Positions 25,698 through 33,896 of a stretch of DNA of 64,000 nucleotides are shown in pieces. Position numbers and translations under genes: made by a program. The first letter of the stretch is position 1; the number at the start of each line of letters is the position of its first letter. The notes beneath the pieces were generated by a model that had not been told where the DNA came from, ran no database searches, and was given only the letters and a program-made list of their open reading frames with translations. This DNA comes from Streptomyces sp. NBC_00286 (lineage in GTDB: Bacteria > Actinomycetota > Actinomycetes > Streptomycetales > Streptomycetaceae), in contig NZ_CP108054.1 of NCBI RefSeq assembly GCF_036173125.1, positions 4,092,001 to 4,156,000 on the forward strand, given 5' to 3'.

Positions 25698-26003
25698 ATG
25701 TCAGCGCAGCCAAGGACGCGCCTATCGACGGTGATGCATTCCCCTACCCGGCTAGCCATCCTGGGGGCACTCCGGCACGTCCAGCAGATCAACTTCGCCG
25801 ACCTTCAAAGCTCACTGGAGCTCTCCACTTCGGATCTCTCCCGGCAACTCGGCATCCTGGAGCGGGAAAACCTGGTTGAAATTGCCAAGTTCCGTGAGCG
25901 GCGGCATGCGGTGACGAGAGTTCGCCTTTCGCCGTCGGGGCGTGAGCAGTTCGAGGAGTATCTGCAAGAGCTTCGTAAGGTTGTTCAAGGAAATATCGGT
26001 TAG
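25698..26003 (+). CDS. Winged-helix transcriptional regulator (HTH_34/ArsR-like)
   Basis: A 101-residue protein from ATG 25698. It follows the winged-helix pattern: SPTRLAILGALRHVQQINF, then FADLQSSLELSTSDLSRQLG as helix-turn-helix, and wing residues RERRHAVTRVRLSPSG, then a C-terminal dimerisation helix. No metal-binding Cys pair. Coupled to the preceding membrane protein gene and probably binds the 25217-25243 inverted repeat. Confidence 0.75.
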   Translation: MSAQPRTRLSTVMHSPTRLAILGALRHVQQINFADLQSSLELSTSDLSRQLGILERENLVEIAKFRERRHAVTRVRLSPSGREQFEEYLQELRKVVQGNIG

Positions 26004-26105
26004 ACCGGCCGACGGTCTGCAGCCAATGCGTGTGGCGGGGCCAAGGCCCCGCCACACTAAGCAAATCACTGGGACTGACGTGATCGCCCTATCCCCCGTG
26101 GGTCG

Positions 26106-26675
26106 TCACGCCCAAGGCGTGGCACACCAGATGGAGCTGGCGGCCAGAGAGGCAGCGATCCCGACAACTCCGCCCTTGCCGGCCAACTTGATGCCGCGCT
26201 TGGCCGCCTCCTTTGTGATGAGACGTGCAGCATCGGACCACCTCTTCTCGGACAGCTTGTTCATGATGGCGGTGGTGGCTCCACCGAGCCCGCCGAGCCC
26301 CACGGCCTTCAGAAGACACTTGCCATAGCTGTCCTTCTTGGCGGCGGCCGCGCGAAGCGCGGGCGCCGCCTCGGAAGCCGAGGATGCAGGACGCTGGGCA
26401 GCTATCTCAGCCTCCACCGCATCGGCGAAGGCGGAGCCGAACTTGGCGACAGCAGCCTTTCGGTCGAACTTGCCGTCAGACGTGCGCAGTTCACCCTCGT
26501 GGAGAGCCTCAAGGTACCCAGCCAGCTCGTCAATCTGCTGCTGAGTAACTTCCTCTGTCGAAACCGACGCGACTGCAGAAGGCTGAACGGCGGCGTGGGC
26601 GGCGCTGACGCCACTGAACGTGACAGCAGCCGCGCACACAAGCGAAACAAGCGCAGTACGACGGAACGTCTTCAT
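26106..26675 (-). CDS. Exported protein with glycine-rich C-terminal domain
   Basis: A 189-residue protein from ATG 26675, preceded by AAGGGGAAAG. It has a Sec signal peptide (MKTFRRTALVSLVCAAAV, cleavage near SAAHA-AV). The middle is helical and polar. The last 75 residues contain CLLKAVGLGGLGGATT and GIKLAGKGGVVGIAA and end SSIWCATPWA, with two Cys bracketing an amphipathic Gly-rich region. This resembles membrane-active secreted proteins or bacteriocin precursors, but no family is recognised. It is isolated between the regulator pair and the early module, probably lysogen-expressed. Confidence 0.65.
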   Translation of the reverse strand: MKTFRRTALVSLVCAAAVTFSGVSAAHAAVQPSAVASVSTEEVTQQQIDELAGYLEALHEGELRTSDGKFDRKAAVAKFGSAFADAVEAEIAAQRPASSASEAAPALRAAAAKKDSYGKCLLKAVGLGGLGGATTAIMNKLSEKRWSDAARLITKEAAKRGIKLAGKGGVVGIAASLAASSIWCATPWA

Positions 26676-27172
26676 GCGTGCTTTCCCCTTAGTCATGAGA
26701 GAACTGGGCTCGATGGCCCATCAATTCGCGCGGCGTGCACACAGGTTGGTCACGTGCTGTGGTTCCCCCGCTCGCCGCGTGAAGATGATGTAAGCACACG
26801 TGATGGTTTGGTTGTTACTCGCAGGTTGAGGTCTGAGGAAGAATTGAGGTTATCGAGTCGGAACTGTTGGCCTTCCTGTGTGATCGTGTAGCCGGCGTGC
26901 CCGGCACGGAAGTAGCCGCGGACGACGTGGGGTTGGCGCTGGCAGCGGTGCAGGAAGCGGCGGGTCTCGTGAGCGCTGCCCGTCCTTCTTGGCGTGGCAG
27001 TCCTGGCCGTCCGTAACCGCGTCAAACACTGACCCAGCACTCCCACGGGCCAGTCCGCTACCGCCAACTTGCTGCCGATCGTGCACACCCCGTGCGCGAT
27101 GCAGCCGCTACCTCTAAGGTGTTGGCACGACATGTGTTCAGGTAATGCATCGTTGCAATGGGGGCGTGATAC
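26676..27172. other. Intergenic stretch, no supported gene
   Basis: Only weak minus-strand frames occur (about 26750-27086), with no ribosome-binding site or recognisable motif. The sequence just before 27173 probably carries the leader of the early gene there. Confidence 0.5.
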
Positions 27173-27523
27173 GTGTATCGACAGCCAGAGCTTCCACTTG
27201 AGGTGGCCGAGGCGGAGTGGCCCCAACCTCGGCGCGAACCGTCGCTCGACGAACGCTTCGAAGCGTTTCACGCCTCGCATCCGTGGATCTTCGAGGCGCT
27301 GGAGGAGCTCACCGCGCAATGGGTCCGGGATGGGGGCGGCCAGATCGGGATCAAGGCTCTTTTCGAGCTGCTCCGTTGGTCGTCGCCGCGCATCGCGGGC
27401 GGAGAGCCGTTTCACCTCAACAACAACTACACCTCGCGCTACGCGCGCCTGCTGTGCGCGCGACATCCGGAGTGGGCGGGTGTGTTCCAGCTGCGCAGCT
27501 TACGTGCGGGCCGCGACGAGTGA
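27173..27523 (+). CDS. Small phage early protein
   Basis: A 116-residue acidic protein starting at GTG 27173 with RQPELPLEV, then LDERFEAFHASHPWIFEAL and FHLNNNYTSRYARLL. The fold is unrecognised; similar short proteins sit near annealase genes of actinophages. Its N-terminal QPELPL resembles the Q-x-x-L-P-L type of sliding-clamp-binding peptide. It is separated from the Bet gene by a promoter-operator region, so it is probably a separate transcript. Confidence 0.65.
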   Translation: MYRQPELPLEVAEAEWPQPRREPSLDERFEAFHASHPWIFEALEELTAQWVRDGGGQIGIKALFELLRWSSPRIAGGEPFHLNNNYTSRYARLLCARHPEWAGVFQLRSLRAGRDE

Positions 27524-27531
27524 GTACAAAC

Positions 27532-27593
27532 TTGACGGTTGAGATCCTGTGAAATAGATTTTTATCAACTTCAATTGATCGCAACATATGTTG
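27532..27593 (+). promoter_or_regulatory. Early promoter with overlapping operators (before bet)
   Basis: TTGACG at 27532-27537 and TAGATT at 27555-27560 are 17 bases apart, a near-consensus streptomycete sigma-70 promoter. Immediately downstream are ATCAA-N6-TTGAT (27564-27579) and the perfect palindrome CAACATATGTTG (27582-27593). The local A+T richness is conspicuous. A repressor site for lysogenic control is the natural reading. Confidence 0.7.
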
Positions 27594-27623
27594 TGACAGT
27601 TGCAAGCTTCAAAGGGGTTCAGT

Positions 27624-28832
27624 GTGTTTGGAGGGGATGTGGCCGACGCTCCGGTCACCTGGCTCGCGATCCGCGAGAACCAGAAGGCGTTTGAGGACCA
27701 GCAGTTACGTGCGCTGCGCGCGGCGTTCCCGGATCTGGTGGAGGCCAGTCCGGCGCAGCTGGGGATCTTCTTCCACTACTGCAAGGCGTCCGGGCTCGAT
27801 CCGTTCGGCCGGCAGATCTACATGATCAAGCGCAAGTCGCGCGGTGAGATCCGCTGGACCATCCAGACCGGCATCGACGGGTACCGGCTCATTGCGCGCC
27901 GGGCCGCCGACCGGGCCGGGCAGTCCATCGCGTACGAGGACTTCGTCTGGTACGACGCCGAGGGCGGCGAGCACACGGTGTGGTTGCGCGACGAGCCGCC
28001 GGCCGCGTGCCGGGTCGTCGTCTGGCGTGGAGACTCCCGCTTTCCCGCCGTCGCCCACTGGCGCGAGTACGCGCCGAAGGTGTGGGACTACGAGGCACAG
28101 GAGTACAAGCTCGGCGGGCTGTGGCCGCAGATGCCCGCCAGCCAGTTGAGCAAGGTTGCCGAGGCGCTCGCGCTGCGTCGGGCCTGCCCGGCGGACCTGT
28201 CCGGGCTCCACGTGGACGAGGAGATGCACGCCGCCGACGTTGCCGAGTTCCGTGAGGGTGTGAAGGCGGCAGTGGCTCGTCTTCGGTCTGCGAAGGAGCA
28301 GCGGCCGGTGGAATCGTCAACTGGCCAGTCCGCCACGGGCGTTGTTGACGGCGAGGTTGTTGAATCGGCCGAGCCGAGCAGTGACGCGGAAGCGGAAACG
28401 GCGGTGGAGGCGCAGTGCGCCCCGGAGGCCGCCGAGTCATCCGCCGCCGGCAACGCCGAGGACCGTATGGCCTCGGCGGAGAACGAACGCGACAAGCTGG
28501 AAGAGGCCCGAGCCCGCGTCCGGGACGCTGCGCAGCGGCTTGGCCTGGGCTTTGACGCCGTCAACGACCGTTGCTTCGACGACTTCGAGGTCTCGTTCCA
28601 GGACGCCACCGCCGAGCAGTTGAGCGAGCTCGCAGACGCCTTGGCCCCCACCGCCGACGCCACGGACAGCCCTTCGGACGGCGCCTCTGACTCCGAAGCT
28701 CCCGGCCGCAGAAAGGGGTCGGCGCGCAAGGCGGCCCCGGCCAAGAAGACCGCGAAGAAGACGGTGGCGGCCAAGAAGGCGACCGCCCGCGCCACGAAGA
28801 CGCGCGGCACCTCGGTGCGCGCCGCGAAGTAG
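27624..28832 (+). CDS. Bet/RecT-type single-strand annealing protein with histone-H1-like tail
   Basis: A 402-residue protein from GTG 27624, preceded by AAAGGGG. Residues about 10-200 match the phage recombination protein Bet: FHYCKASGLDPFGRQIYMIKR, WTIQTGIDGYRLIARR and LSKVAEALALRRACP. A low-complexity acidic linker (210-285) and a helical segment follow. The last 45 residues are Lys/Ala repeats (AAPAKKTAKKTVAAKK) like histone H1 or HupS tails. It would anneal phage DNA ends with the exonuclease encoded next. The basic tail is an unusual extra DNA-binding element. Confidence 0.9.
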   Translation: MFGGDVADAPVTWLAIRENQKAFEDQQLRALRAAFPDLVEASPAQLGIFFHYCKASGLDPFGRQIYMIKRKSRGEIRWTIQTGIDGYRLIARRAADRAGQSIAYEDFVWYDAEGGEHTVWLRDEPPAACRVVVWRGDSRFPAVAHWREYAPKVWDYEAQEYKLGGLWPQMPASQLSKVAEALALRRACPADLSGLHVDEEMHAADVAEFREGVKAAVARLRSAKEQRPVESSTGQSATGVVDGEVVESAEPSSDAEAETAVEAQCAPEAAESSAAGNAEDRMASAENERDKLEEARARVRDAAQRLGLGFDAVNDRCFDDFEVSFQDATAEQLSELADALAPTADATDSPSDGASDSEAPGRRKGSARKAAPAKKTAKKTVAAKKATARATKTRGTSVRAAK

Positions 28833-28908
28833 CCATGTCCGGCCCGCCGTTGGAGCGGGCCATCCTCCTGACAGAGCCCGGCTCGGGCCCGAGAGAGTGC
28901 GAGAACTC

Positions 28909-29985
28909 ATGCCCACGGACACAGTTGACGCATCCACCGACGCGTCCGTCGACGTCAGTACAGTCCCGGTCCCCGACCTTTGGAAGGGAGCACATCGCGA
29001 CGACCGCTCCCGGCCTCGTTCCCGGCAACGACAGCTCGGCCCGTCCTCCATCGGCCTGTGTAGACGCCGAGCCGCGTACGAGGTGCACGGCACCTGGCCG
29101 ACCGACCTCGACGACAACATGCACGCCGCGATCCTCGGCACCTGGCTGCACGACGGCATCTTGCGCGTGCTGGCCGAGCAGTACGGCGCCCACACCGAAC
29201 TGGAGCTCACCAACGGCGTCATCCTCGGCCACGCCGACGCCTACTGGACGCCGAGCGGACAGATTCCCGGCGTCGTCGAGGACGTCAAGACCAAGTCCAC
29301 CCGCGCGCTCGACGTCGTCGTACGACAGGGACCGAGTCGGCACGAGTGGTTCCAAGTCCACCTCTACGCATACCTGTTGCGCACCGGCGGCCTCACCGAG
29401 CACCCTCACCTGCCGACCGGCGACCCCCTGGAGGTCGACGTCGTACGGCTGCGCTACGTCGGGCGCGAGTACGGGCAGGTCGTCGTCCACCAGCGCGCGT
29501 ACGACGAGGACGTCACGCGGCAGGCGCTCGCCTGGGCCGAGGACGTCCTCGAGAGTCCGGAGCCCGAGGCCATGCCGCGCGACCTCGATGGCCCCGGCCT
29601 GTCGGTGATCTGCGACAACTGCCCGTTCAAGACCACCTGCTGGCAACTCGACCAGCTCGCGGACGACGGACGCGCCCCGCAGACAATCCTCGCCGAGGAC
29701 ACCGCGGCCATCACCGACGCCCTGAGCGCGTACGCCGACGCCGCCGAAATCGAAAGCGCCGCGAAGAAACGCAAGGCCAAGGCCCGAAAGATGCTGGACG
29801 CCGCCGACGCCGGCACCTACGGCAACTTCCAGCTCTCCTGGTCCGGTGGCAAGCCGCGCCCGCCCGAGCCCGACGCCGAGGCGATGCAGCGCATCCTCGA
29901 GGGCCTCGGCCTCGACATCCCGCTGAAGTCGGGCGGACGCACCTCCCGCACCATCGGCGTCACGCGCCTGCCCGAGACCTCCTGA
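28909..29985 (+). CDS. Cas4-like PD-(D/E)XK exonuclease with Fe-S Cys
   Basis: A 358-residue protein from ATG 28909 (GTG 28897 in frame). PD-(D/E)XK core: LGTWLH (H81), GHADAYW (D110), VEDVKTKS (D125, K127) and QVHLYAYLL. Four Cys at 51, 235, 238 and 244 (GLCRRR; ICDNCPFKTTC) are arranged as in Cas4/AddB-type Fe-S nucleases. It follows the Bet gene and is most likely the 5'-3' exonuclease partner in the phage recombination system. Confidence 0.85.
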   Translation: MPTDTVDASTDASVDVSTVPVPDLWKGAHRDDRSRPRSRQRQLGPSSIGLCRRRAAYEVHGTWPTDLDDNMHAAILGTWLHDGILRVLAEQYGAHTELELTNGVILGHADAYWTPSGQIPGVVEDVKTKSTRALDVVVRQGPSRHEWFQVHLYAYLLRTGGLTEHPHLPTGDPLEVDVVRLRYVGREYGQVVVHQRAYDEDVTRQALAWAEDVLESPEPEAMPRDLDGPGLSVICDNCPFKTTCWQLDQLADDGRAPQTILAEDTAAITDALSAYADAAEIESAAKKRKAKARKMLDAADAGTYGNFQLSWSGGKPRPPEPDAEAMQRILEGLGLDIPLKSGGRTSRTIGVTRLPETS

Positions 29986-30007
29986 GTACGGAAGAGGGGG
30001 ACGGCAG

Positions 30008-30811
30008 TTGAGCATCGAGGCCATGGCCTGGGCCTTCCGGCAGGACATCACCAAGCCGGGCGCGAAACTGGTCCTGCTTGCCCTGTGCGACTTCGCCGAT
30101 GAGTCGTGGTCGTGCTTTCCCGGGCAGGCCACCTTGGCGGCAAAGACGAGTCAAGGAGAGCGCACCGTACGCCGGCACCTTGAGTGGCTGGATGAGCAGG
30201 GGTTCATCGTGTCGCACGCCCGTTTTTCGGACGGGCGCCGCACCAGCAACCGCTACACCATCCATGCCCCGCGCCCACAGGCACCACCGTCGTCGGGCTC
30301 GACAGCGGCCGGTCCCGGCGCGGCGGCACCGGAGGGCAAGAAGGCCGGGAAGAAGGGCGGCGGAGGGCGGGCAAAACAGGCGGCCAAAACGGCCACCGGC
30401 CAGTCTGACCAGCGGCCAGAACCGGCGGGGGAACCGGCCACTTTGGCCGGGGAACCGTCAGAGAACCACCAGAGAAATACCCCCCTACCCCCGGCGGGCG
30501 GTAACGGTCGCGACGGGACCGGCGGCTGCGCGGCCCACCCCGATGCCCTCGCCGCCAACTGCCGCGGCTGCGGCACCAGTCCACGTGCCCGTCGTGCCGC
30601 TGCTGCAGCTCAGCAGAAGCTCGAGAAGGACGAGCGAGCTCGCGGCCGGGACCGCCAGTGGTTCGAGGAGGACCGGGCTCACCGAGCCCGCGCGGCGGAG
30701 CTCAAGGCTCGGGGTGCTCTGGACGGCCTGAGGCGGGCCGCGCGTGAGGGCATCAGGAAAGGCCGAGGTCAGGGCCTGGGGAGCGCTCGAGCCGACATAA
30801 AGAACACTTGA
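30008..30811 (+). CDS. HTH_36 replication-initiation-type protein
   Basis: A 267-residue protein from TTG 30008 behind GAGGGGGA; ATG 30023 is an alternative. Residues 15-90 form a winged HTH of the HTH_36/phage O type (PGAKLVLLALCDFAD, CFPGQATLAAKT, ERTVRRHLEWLDEQGFI). The rest is disordered, then a Cys motif (CAAHPDALAANCRGC) and a charged C-terminal helix. Such proteins act in phage DNA replication initiation or as accessory regulators. Its stop overlaps the next promoter. Confidence 0.75.
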   Translation: MSIEAMAWAFRQDITKPGAKLVLLALCDFADESWSCFPGQATLAAKTSQGERTVRRHLEWLDEQGFIVSHARFSDGRRTSNRYTIHAPRPQAPPSSGSTAAGPGAAAPEGKKAGKKGGGGRAKQAAKTATGQSDQRPEPAGEPATLAGEPSENHQRNTPLPPAGGNGRDGTGGCAAHPDALAANCRGCGTSPRARRAAAAAQQKLEKDERARGRDRQWFEEDRAHRARAAELKARGALDGLRRAAREGIRKGRGQGLGSARADIKNT

Positions 30812-30850
30812 CGTCAGTTGATCAATGTTGATAAAATGTTATCAACATTG
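30808..30850 (+). promoter_or_regulatory. Early promoter with nested operators (before 30886)
   Basis: TTGACG (30808-30813) and TAAAAT (30832-30837) are 18 bases apart. TTGATCAA lies at 30818-30825, inside the spacer. A long palindrome covers the -10 box: 12-bp perfect arms CAATGTTGATAA and TTATCAACATTG around AATG (30823-30850). A bound repressor would block polymerase. Confidence 0.75.
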
Positions 30851-30885
30851 CAAATCGACCCATTCCAACTCGGAGGATTCGACCG

Positions 30886-31155
30886 GTGTTCCGACATCTC
30901 ACCCCCGACGAACGGCGGGCGCTCACCGCGAAACTCGCCGACCAGGGCGTCACCTCTCAGCAGTTCGCGCAGGCCCAGGAGCAGGCGCGCGTAATCGGCG
31001 AAGCCCTGGCCCGCGCCTACGGCGAGACTCTCGGCCGTACGGTCACTCCGGTGCAGTTCATCACCGAGGTCCTCGGCGTCGAGGGTGCCGGCCGCCTCCT
31101 CGTCTGCGCCCTGCGTGAGGTCACGGGCCGTCCCGACCTGTACCGGGACCTCTGA
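30886..31155 (+). CDS. Small phage early protein
   Basis: An 89-residue protein from GTG 30886, with GGAGGA at 30872-30877. Starts FRHLTPDERRALTAKLADQG and is helical. Its sequence RAYGETLGRTVTPVQFITEVLG is echoed in the protein at 31596 (NFGRELTPDRWLAAYGVSG), suggesting a related fold. First gene after the 30808 promoter. Function unknown. Confidence 0.65.
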   Translation: MFRHLTPDERRALTAKLADQGVTSQQFAQAQEQARVIGEALARAYGETLGRTVTPVQFITEVLGVEGAGRLLVCALREVTGRPDLYRDL

Positions 31156-31254
31156 TCGCGTACGGCGCTTTCGCACGTCGTGACATGTGTGGCGACAGAC
31201 GTAGGACCCCACGCACCCTCAAATGGGCGCCCCGACCAGAGCACGAGGAAACCG

Positions 31255-31578
31255 ATGAGCAGCACGAGCAACATCCCCCTGGCCGACATCGTCGCGATAG
31301 TCATCGCCGCCCGCGTCCAGGGCCCGCCCGCCCTCCGAACCGCCCCGGACGGCAGACCCGTACGGGTCCTGACGTTGCGCGGCATCCGCCCCGGCGAGCT
31401 GTACGAGTTCACGCTCGACGACGGCCATCGCCGCTGGTGCCTGGAGTCCGTCACCGACGAGAGCGGCGTCGCCATGCACGGCCGCACTCTCGGCCGGCGC
31501 CTCTCCGCGCGCCTGAACGTCCTGCACGGCACCGCGTCCGTGCACTTCACCCCGCCACCCACCTTCCCGCACGCCTGA
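31255..31578 (+). CDS. Small phage early protein
   Basis: A 107-residue protein from ATG 31255 behind GAGGAA. Central RPVRVLTLRGIRPGELYEF and DDGHRRWCLESV suggest a small beta-domain. No family recognised; same strand and spacing as the rest of the early operon. Confidence 0.6.
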   Translation: MSSTSNIPLADIVAIVIAARVQGPPALRTAPDGRPVRVLTLRGIRPGELYEFTLDDGHRRWCLESVTDESGVAMHGRTLGRRLSARLNVLHGTASVHFTPPPTFPHA

Positions 31579-31595
31579 CGTAAGGAGAAAGCGAC

Positions 31596-32276
31596 GTGGA
31601 CCAGCCCACCCGGGAACAGTTACTGCACGCCGAAGCCGCCAAGTACGGCATCGCCCCGGACGTCATCGAGCGCGCCGTCAGCGTCATCGCCGCCGTGCAA
31701 CGCCGCGACCGCGCCGACTACCGCGCCAACTTCGGCAGAGAGCTGACCCCCGACCGGTGGCTCGCCGCCTACGGCGTCTCCGGCTTCCAGGAGCTGTGCA
31801 CCCGCGCGGCCCATCACGCCGGGCTCCCCGACGGCGCCGTCATCATGCGCATCGTCGCCGCCGTCGCCCCCACACCCGAGCCACGCGACGACGACCGCCC
31901 CATCGAGTTCTGGGCCCGCCCCATCACCGACCCCGCCGAGGCGACGTTCGCCGCGTACCGCGTGACGTACGAGGACCCGCAAGACGGCCACTGCACCGGC
32001 TTCGACTGGTCCGGAGCCCTGCTGCGCCGCACCGTGCGCGAGGCCACCGCACGCCGGCAGGGCGCGGCCTGCCTCGAAGAGGCCACCGGCATCGTCGTCT
32101 TCACCGACAGTGACCTGCGCGGCGTGTACGTCGCCCGCCCCGCACCGGGACGCGCCCAGCCCGGCTGCGTCCGCTGCGGCCAGTGGGAGAAGGAGCACAC
32201 GCTGCACGAACGCTTCGGCTCCTGCCCGCAGTTCGTCACCGAGGCCGCCCCGCTGGCCGCGGTCGGCGCGCCGTAG
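31596..32276 (+). CDS. Phage early protein with zinc-like C-terminus
   Basis: A 226-residue protein from GTG 31596 after AAGGAG. The N-terminal 70 residues are helical; the middle contains FAAYRVTYEDPQDGHC; the C-terminus has CVRCGQWEKEHTLHERFGSC, a plausible zinc site. Unknown function, part of the early operon of small actinophage-type genes. Confidence 0.6.
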   Translation: MDQPTREQLLHAEAAKYGIAPDVIERAVSVIAAVQRRDRADYRANFGRELTPDRWLAAYGVSGFQELCTRAAHHAGLPDGAVIMRIVAAVAPTPEPRDDDRPIEFWARPITDPAEATFAAYRVTYEDPQDGHCTGFDWSGALLRRTVREATARRQGAACLEEATGIVVFTDSDLRGVYVARPAPGRAQPGCVRCGQWEKEHTLHERFGSCPQFVTEAAPLAAVGAP

Positions 32277-32366
32277 CACCACAGCCGCCATCTGGAGCAC
32301 CCATTCGGGGCCGTGCGCGACGCCCGGCCCCGGTCCAACCCCTGTCATCTGCAAAGGAGTTCAGCC

Positions 32367-33050
32367 ATGCCCCCAACACCCTGGCGCGCAGGAGGCGCGC
32401 AACGGCAAGGCCGCCGCGAAGTCCAGGCTGACGCGTTCGCAGTCGCGGGCGATCAGGCCACCGGACGTATCGCCGTCGCCGTGACCGACGGCATCGGCGA
32501 CACGCCAGCAGCCGCCAAAGCGGCCGACCTGACCGCGGAGGAGGCCGCCGCCGCGGCGCTCGCCGCGATGCCTGAGGTCGGCTGCGTCAGCGCCCGCAAC
32601 CAGCTCACGGTCAGCGGGATCACCGCGGACGCGTCCATCGTCACCGCGTTGTTCGACCCGTCCCACAGCCGCGTCCAGATCGCCTGGGCAGGGGTGTGCC
32701 GCGCGTACGTCCTCACCACCGAAGGGCAGCTCCAGCGAGCGACGTACGACCACTCCCTCGGTGAACGCATCCGCCGCCACACCGGCAAGCACGGCCCGCT
32801 GCCGCTGTACGACCGCAAGGTCACCCGCACCGTCGCGCGCCACGAGTTCGTGACCACGTCCCTGCCCGCCTGCAGCACCGTCGCCGTCCTGCTGTGCACC
32901 GACGGCATCAGCCAGAGCCTCACCGACCCGACGATCGTCGCCGCCCTCCAGTACGACGACCCCACCGAGGGCGCCGAACTCCTCGCCAGCGCGGCCGGCA
33001 TCAACGGACCGGACAACGCGACAGCCGTCGTCGTCCGCCGCACTCACTGA
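32367..33050 (+). CDS. PP2C/PPM-type protein phosphatase
   Basis: A 227-residue protein from ATG 32367 with AAAGGAG eight bases upstream. PPM signatures: QADAFAVAG and VAVTDGIGDTP near the N-terminus (metal-binding Asp of TDG), WAGVCRAYVL in the middle, VLLCTDGISQSL and PDNATAVVV at the end. All Asp positions for the two-metal centre appear present. It is short for the family and cytosolic, with no kinase or PAS fusion. A phage-encoded Ser/Thr phosphatase could reset host kinase signalling; target unknown. Confidence 0.85.
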   Translation: MPPTPWRAGGAQRQGRREVQADAFAVAGDQATGRIAVAVTDGIGDTPAAAKAADLTAEEAAAAALAAMPEVGCVSARNQLTVSGITADASIVTALFDPSHSRVQIAWAGVCRAYVLTTEGQLQRATYDHSLGERIRRHTGKHGPLPLYDRKVTRTVARHEFVTTSLPACSTVAVLLCTDGISQSLTDPTIVAALQYDDPTEGAELLASAAGINGPDNATAVVVRRTH

Positions 33051-33080
33051 CCACCTATCCCTCTTCAGGAGTCAACTCCC

Positions 33081-33863
33081 TTGAGCGACAAGCAACTTCG
33101 CCCCACCGAGCTCCCAATCCCCGAACTCGCAGCCGCGTACGTCCAGGCAGGCGAGACGCTCTTCCTCGCGCTCCACGACGACATCGCCGCCCGCGTACGC
33201 CTCGCCCATCCCGAAGCCGCGTACCTGGAGGTCAGCCTCCACCCGTCCGACGACATCGAACTCCACGGCATCTGGGGCGCCCAGGAGCCCGGACGTGACA
33301 CCTGCCGCCTCCTGTACAACCCGCACGACGAAGCGACGGAGGACTGGCAGGACGGGCCGCTGGACCTGGACGAACTCGTCGAGGACCTCAGCCGGATCCT
33401 GTCCCACTCCCTGCTCCAACGCTGGGGAGTCGTCCAGCCCCACCCTCTCTACGAGCACCGCAACCGCCGACGTTGGGTCGTCCTCCCGGCGGCCGACCGC
33501 GCCGCCACCGTCGCCGAAGTCGTCCGCCGCCACATCCCGGACGCCGAGTCCCTGATCTGCCGCTTCGAGGCGGACCACGGCGGCATCGCGGTCGGCTTCG
33601 AGCAGCTCACGCTCAGCGGCGGCAAGACGATCAGCATCCCGTGCCCGCGCTGCTCGCCGGAGACCGACGACAGCCCCTGGCCGTACGACGTCTCCCACGA
33701 ACTCGCGCACCTCCTTGGCCAGCTCTACGCCCTGCCGCACCTCCGCCGCCAACACCTCACCCCGTGCGCGGACTTCGCCTCGGACCGCGAGGGGCACCTG
33801 TGGCAGCTGGTCTTCCCGTACCGCGAGCCGGACTCCACCGAGGCGACCTCGCCCCGCCCCTGA
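33081..33863 (+). CDS. Phage early protein, paralogue of 33897
   Basis: A 260-residue protein from TTG 33081, behind CAGGAG. Shares with the next gene LDLDEL(V/A)(E/D)DLS, RRWV-x-LP-ADRA and (L/I)(Y/H)ALPHLR-x-QHL at the same relative positions, so the pair arose by tandem duplication. It has an extra CPRC pair near residue 195. No catalytic motif recognised. Confidence 0.65.
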   Translation: MSDKQLRPTELPIPELAAAYVQAGETLFLALHDDIAARVRLAHPEAAYLEVSLHPSDDIELHGIWGAQEPGRDTCRLLYNPHDEATEDWQDGPLDLDELVEDLSRILSHSLLQRWGVVQPHPLYEHRNRRRWVVLPAADRAATVAEVVRRHIPDAESLICRFEADHGGIAVGFEQLTLSGGKTISIPCPRCSPETDDSPWPYDVSHELAHLLGQLYALPHLRRQHLTPCADFASDREGHLWQLVFPYREPDSTEATSPRP

Positions 33864-33896
33864 CCTGATCACCCGTCCCGGAAGGACCCATCCCTG

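Noticed and set aside
26750..27466. Minus frame of 238 codons around 27000
   Set aside because: It overlaps the better-supported + gene at 27173, and its translation shows no recognisable domain.
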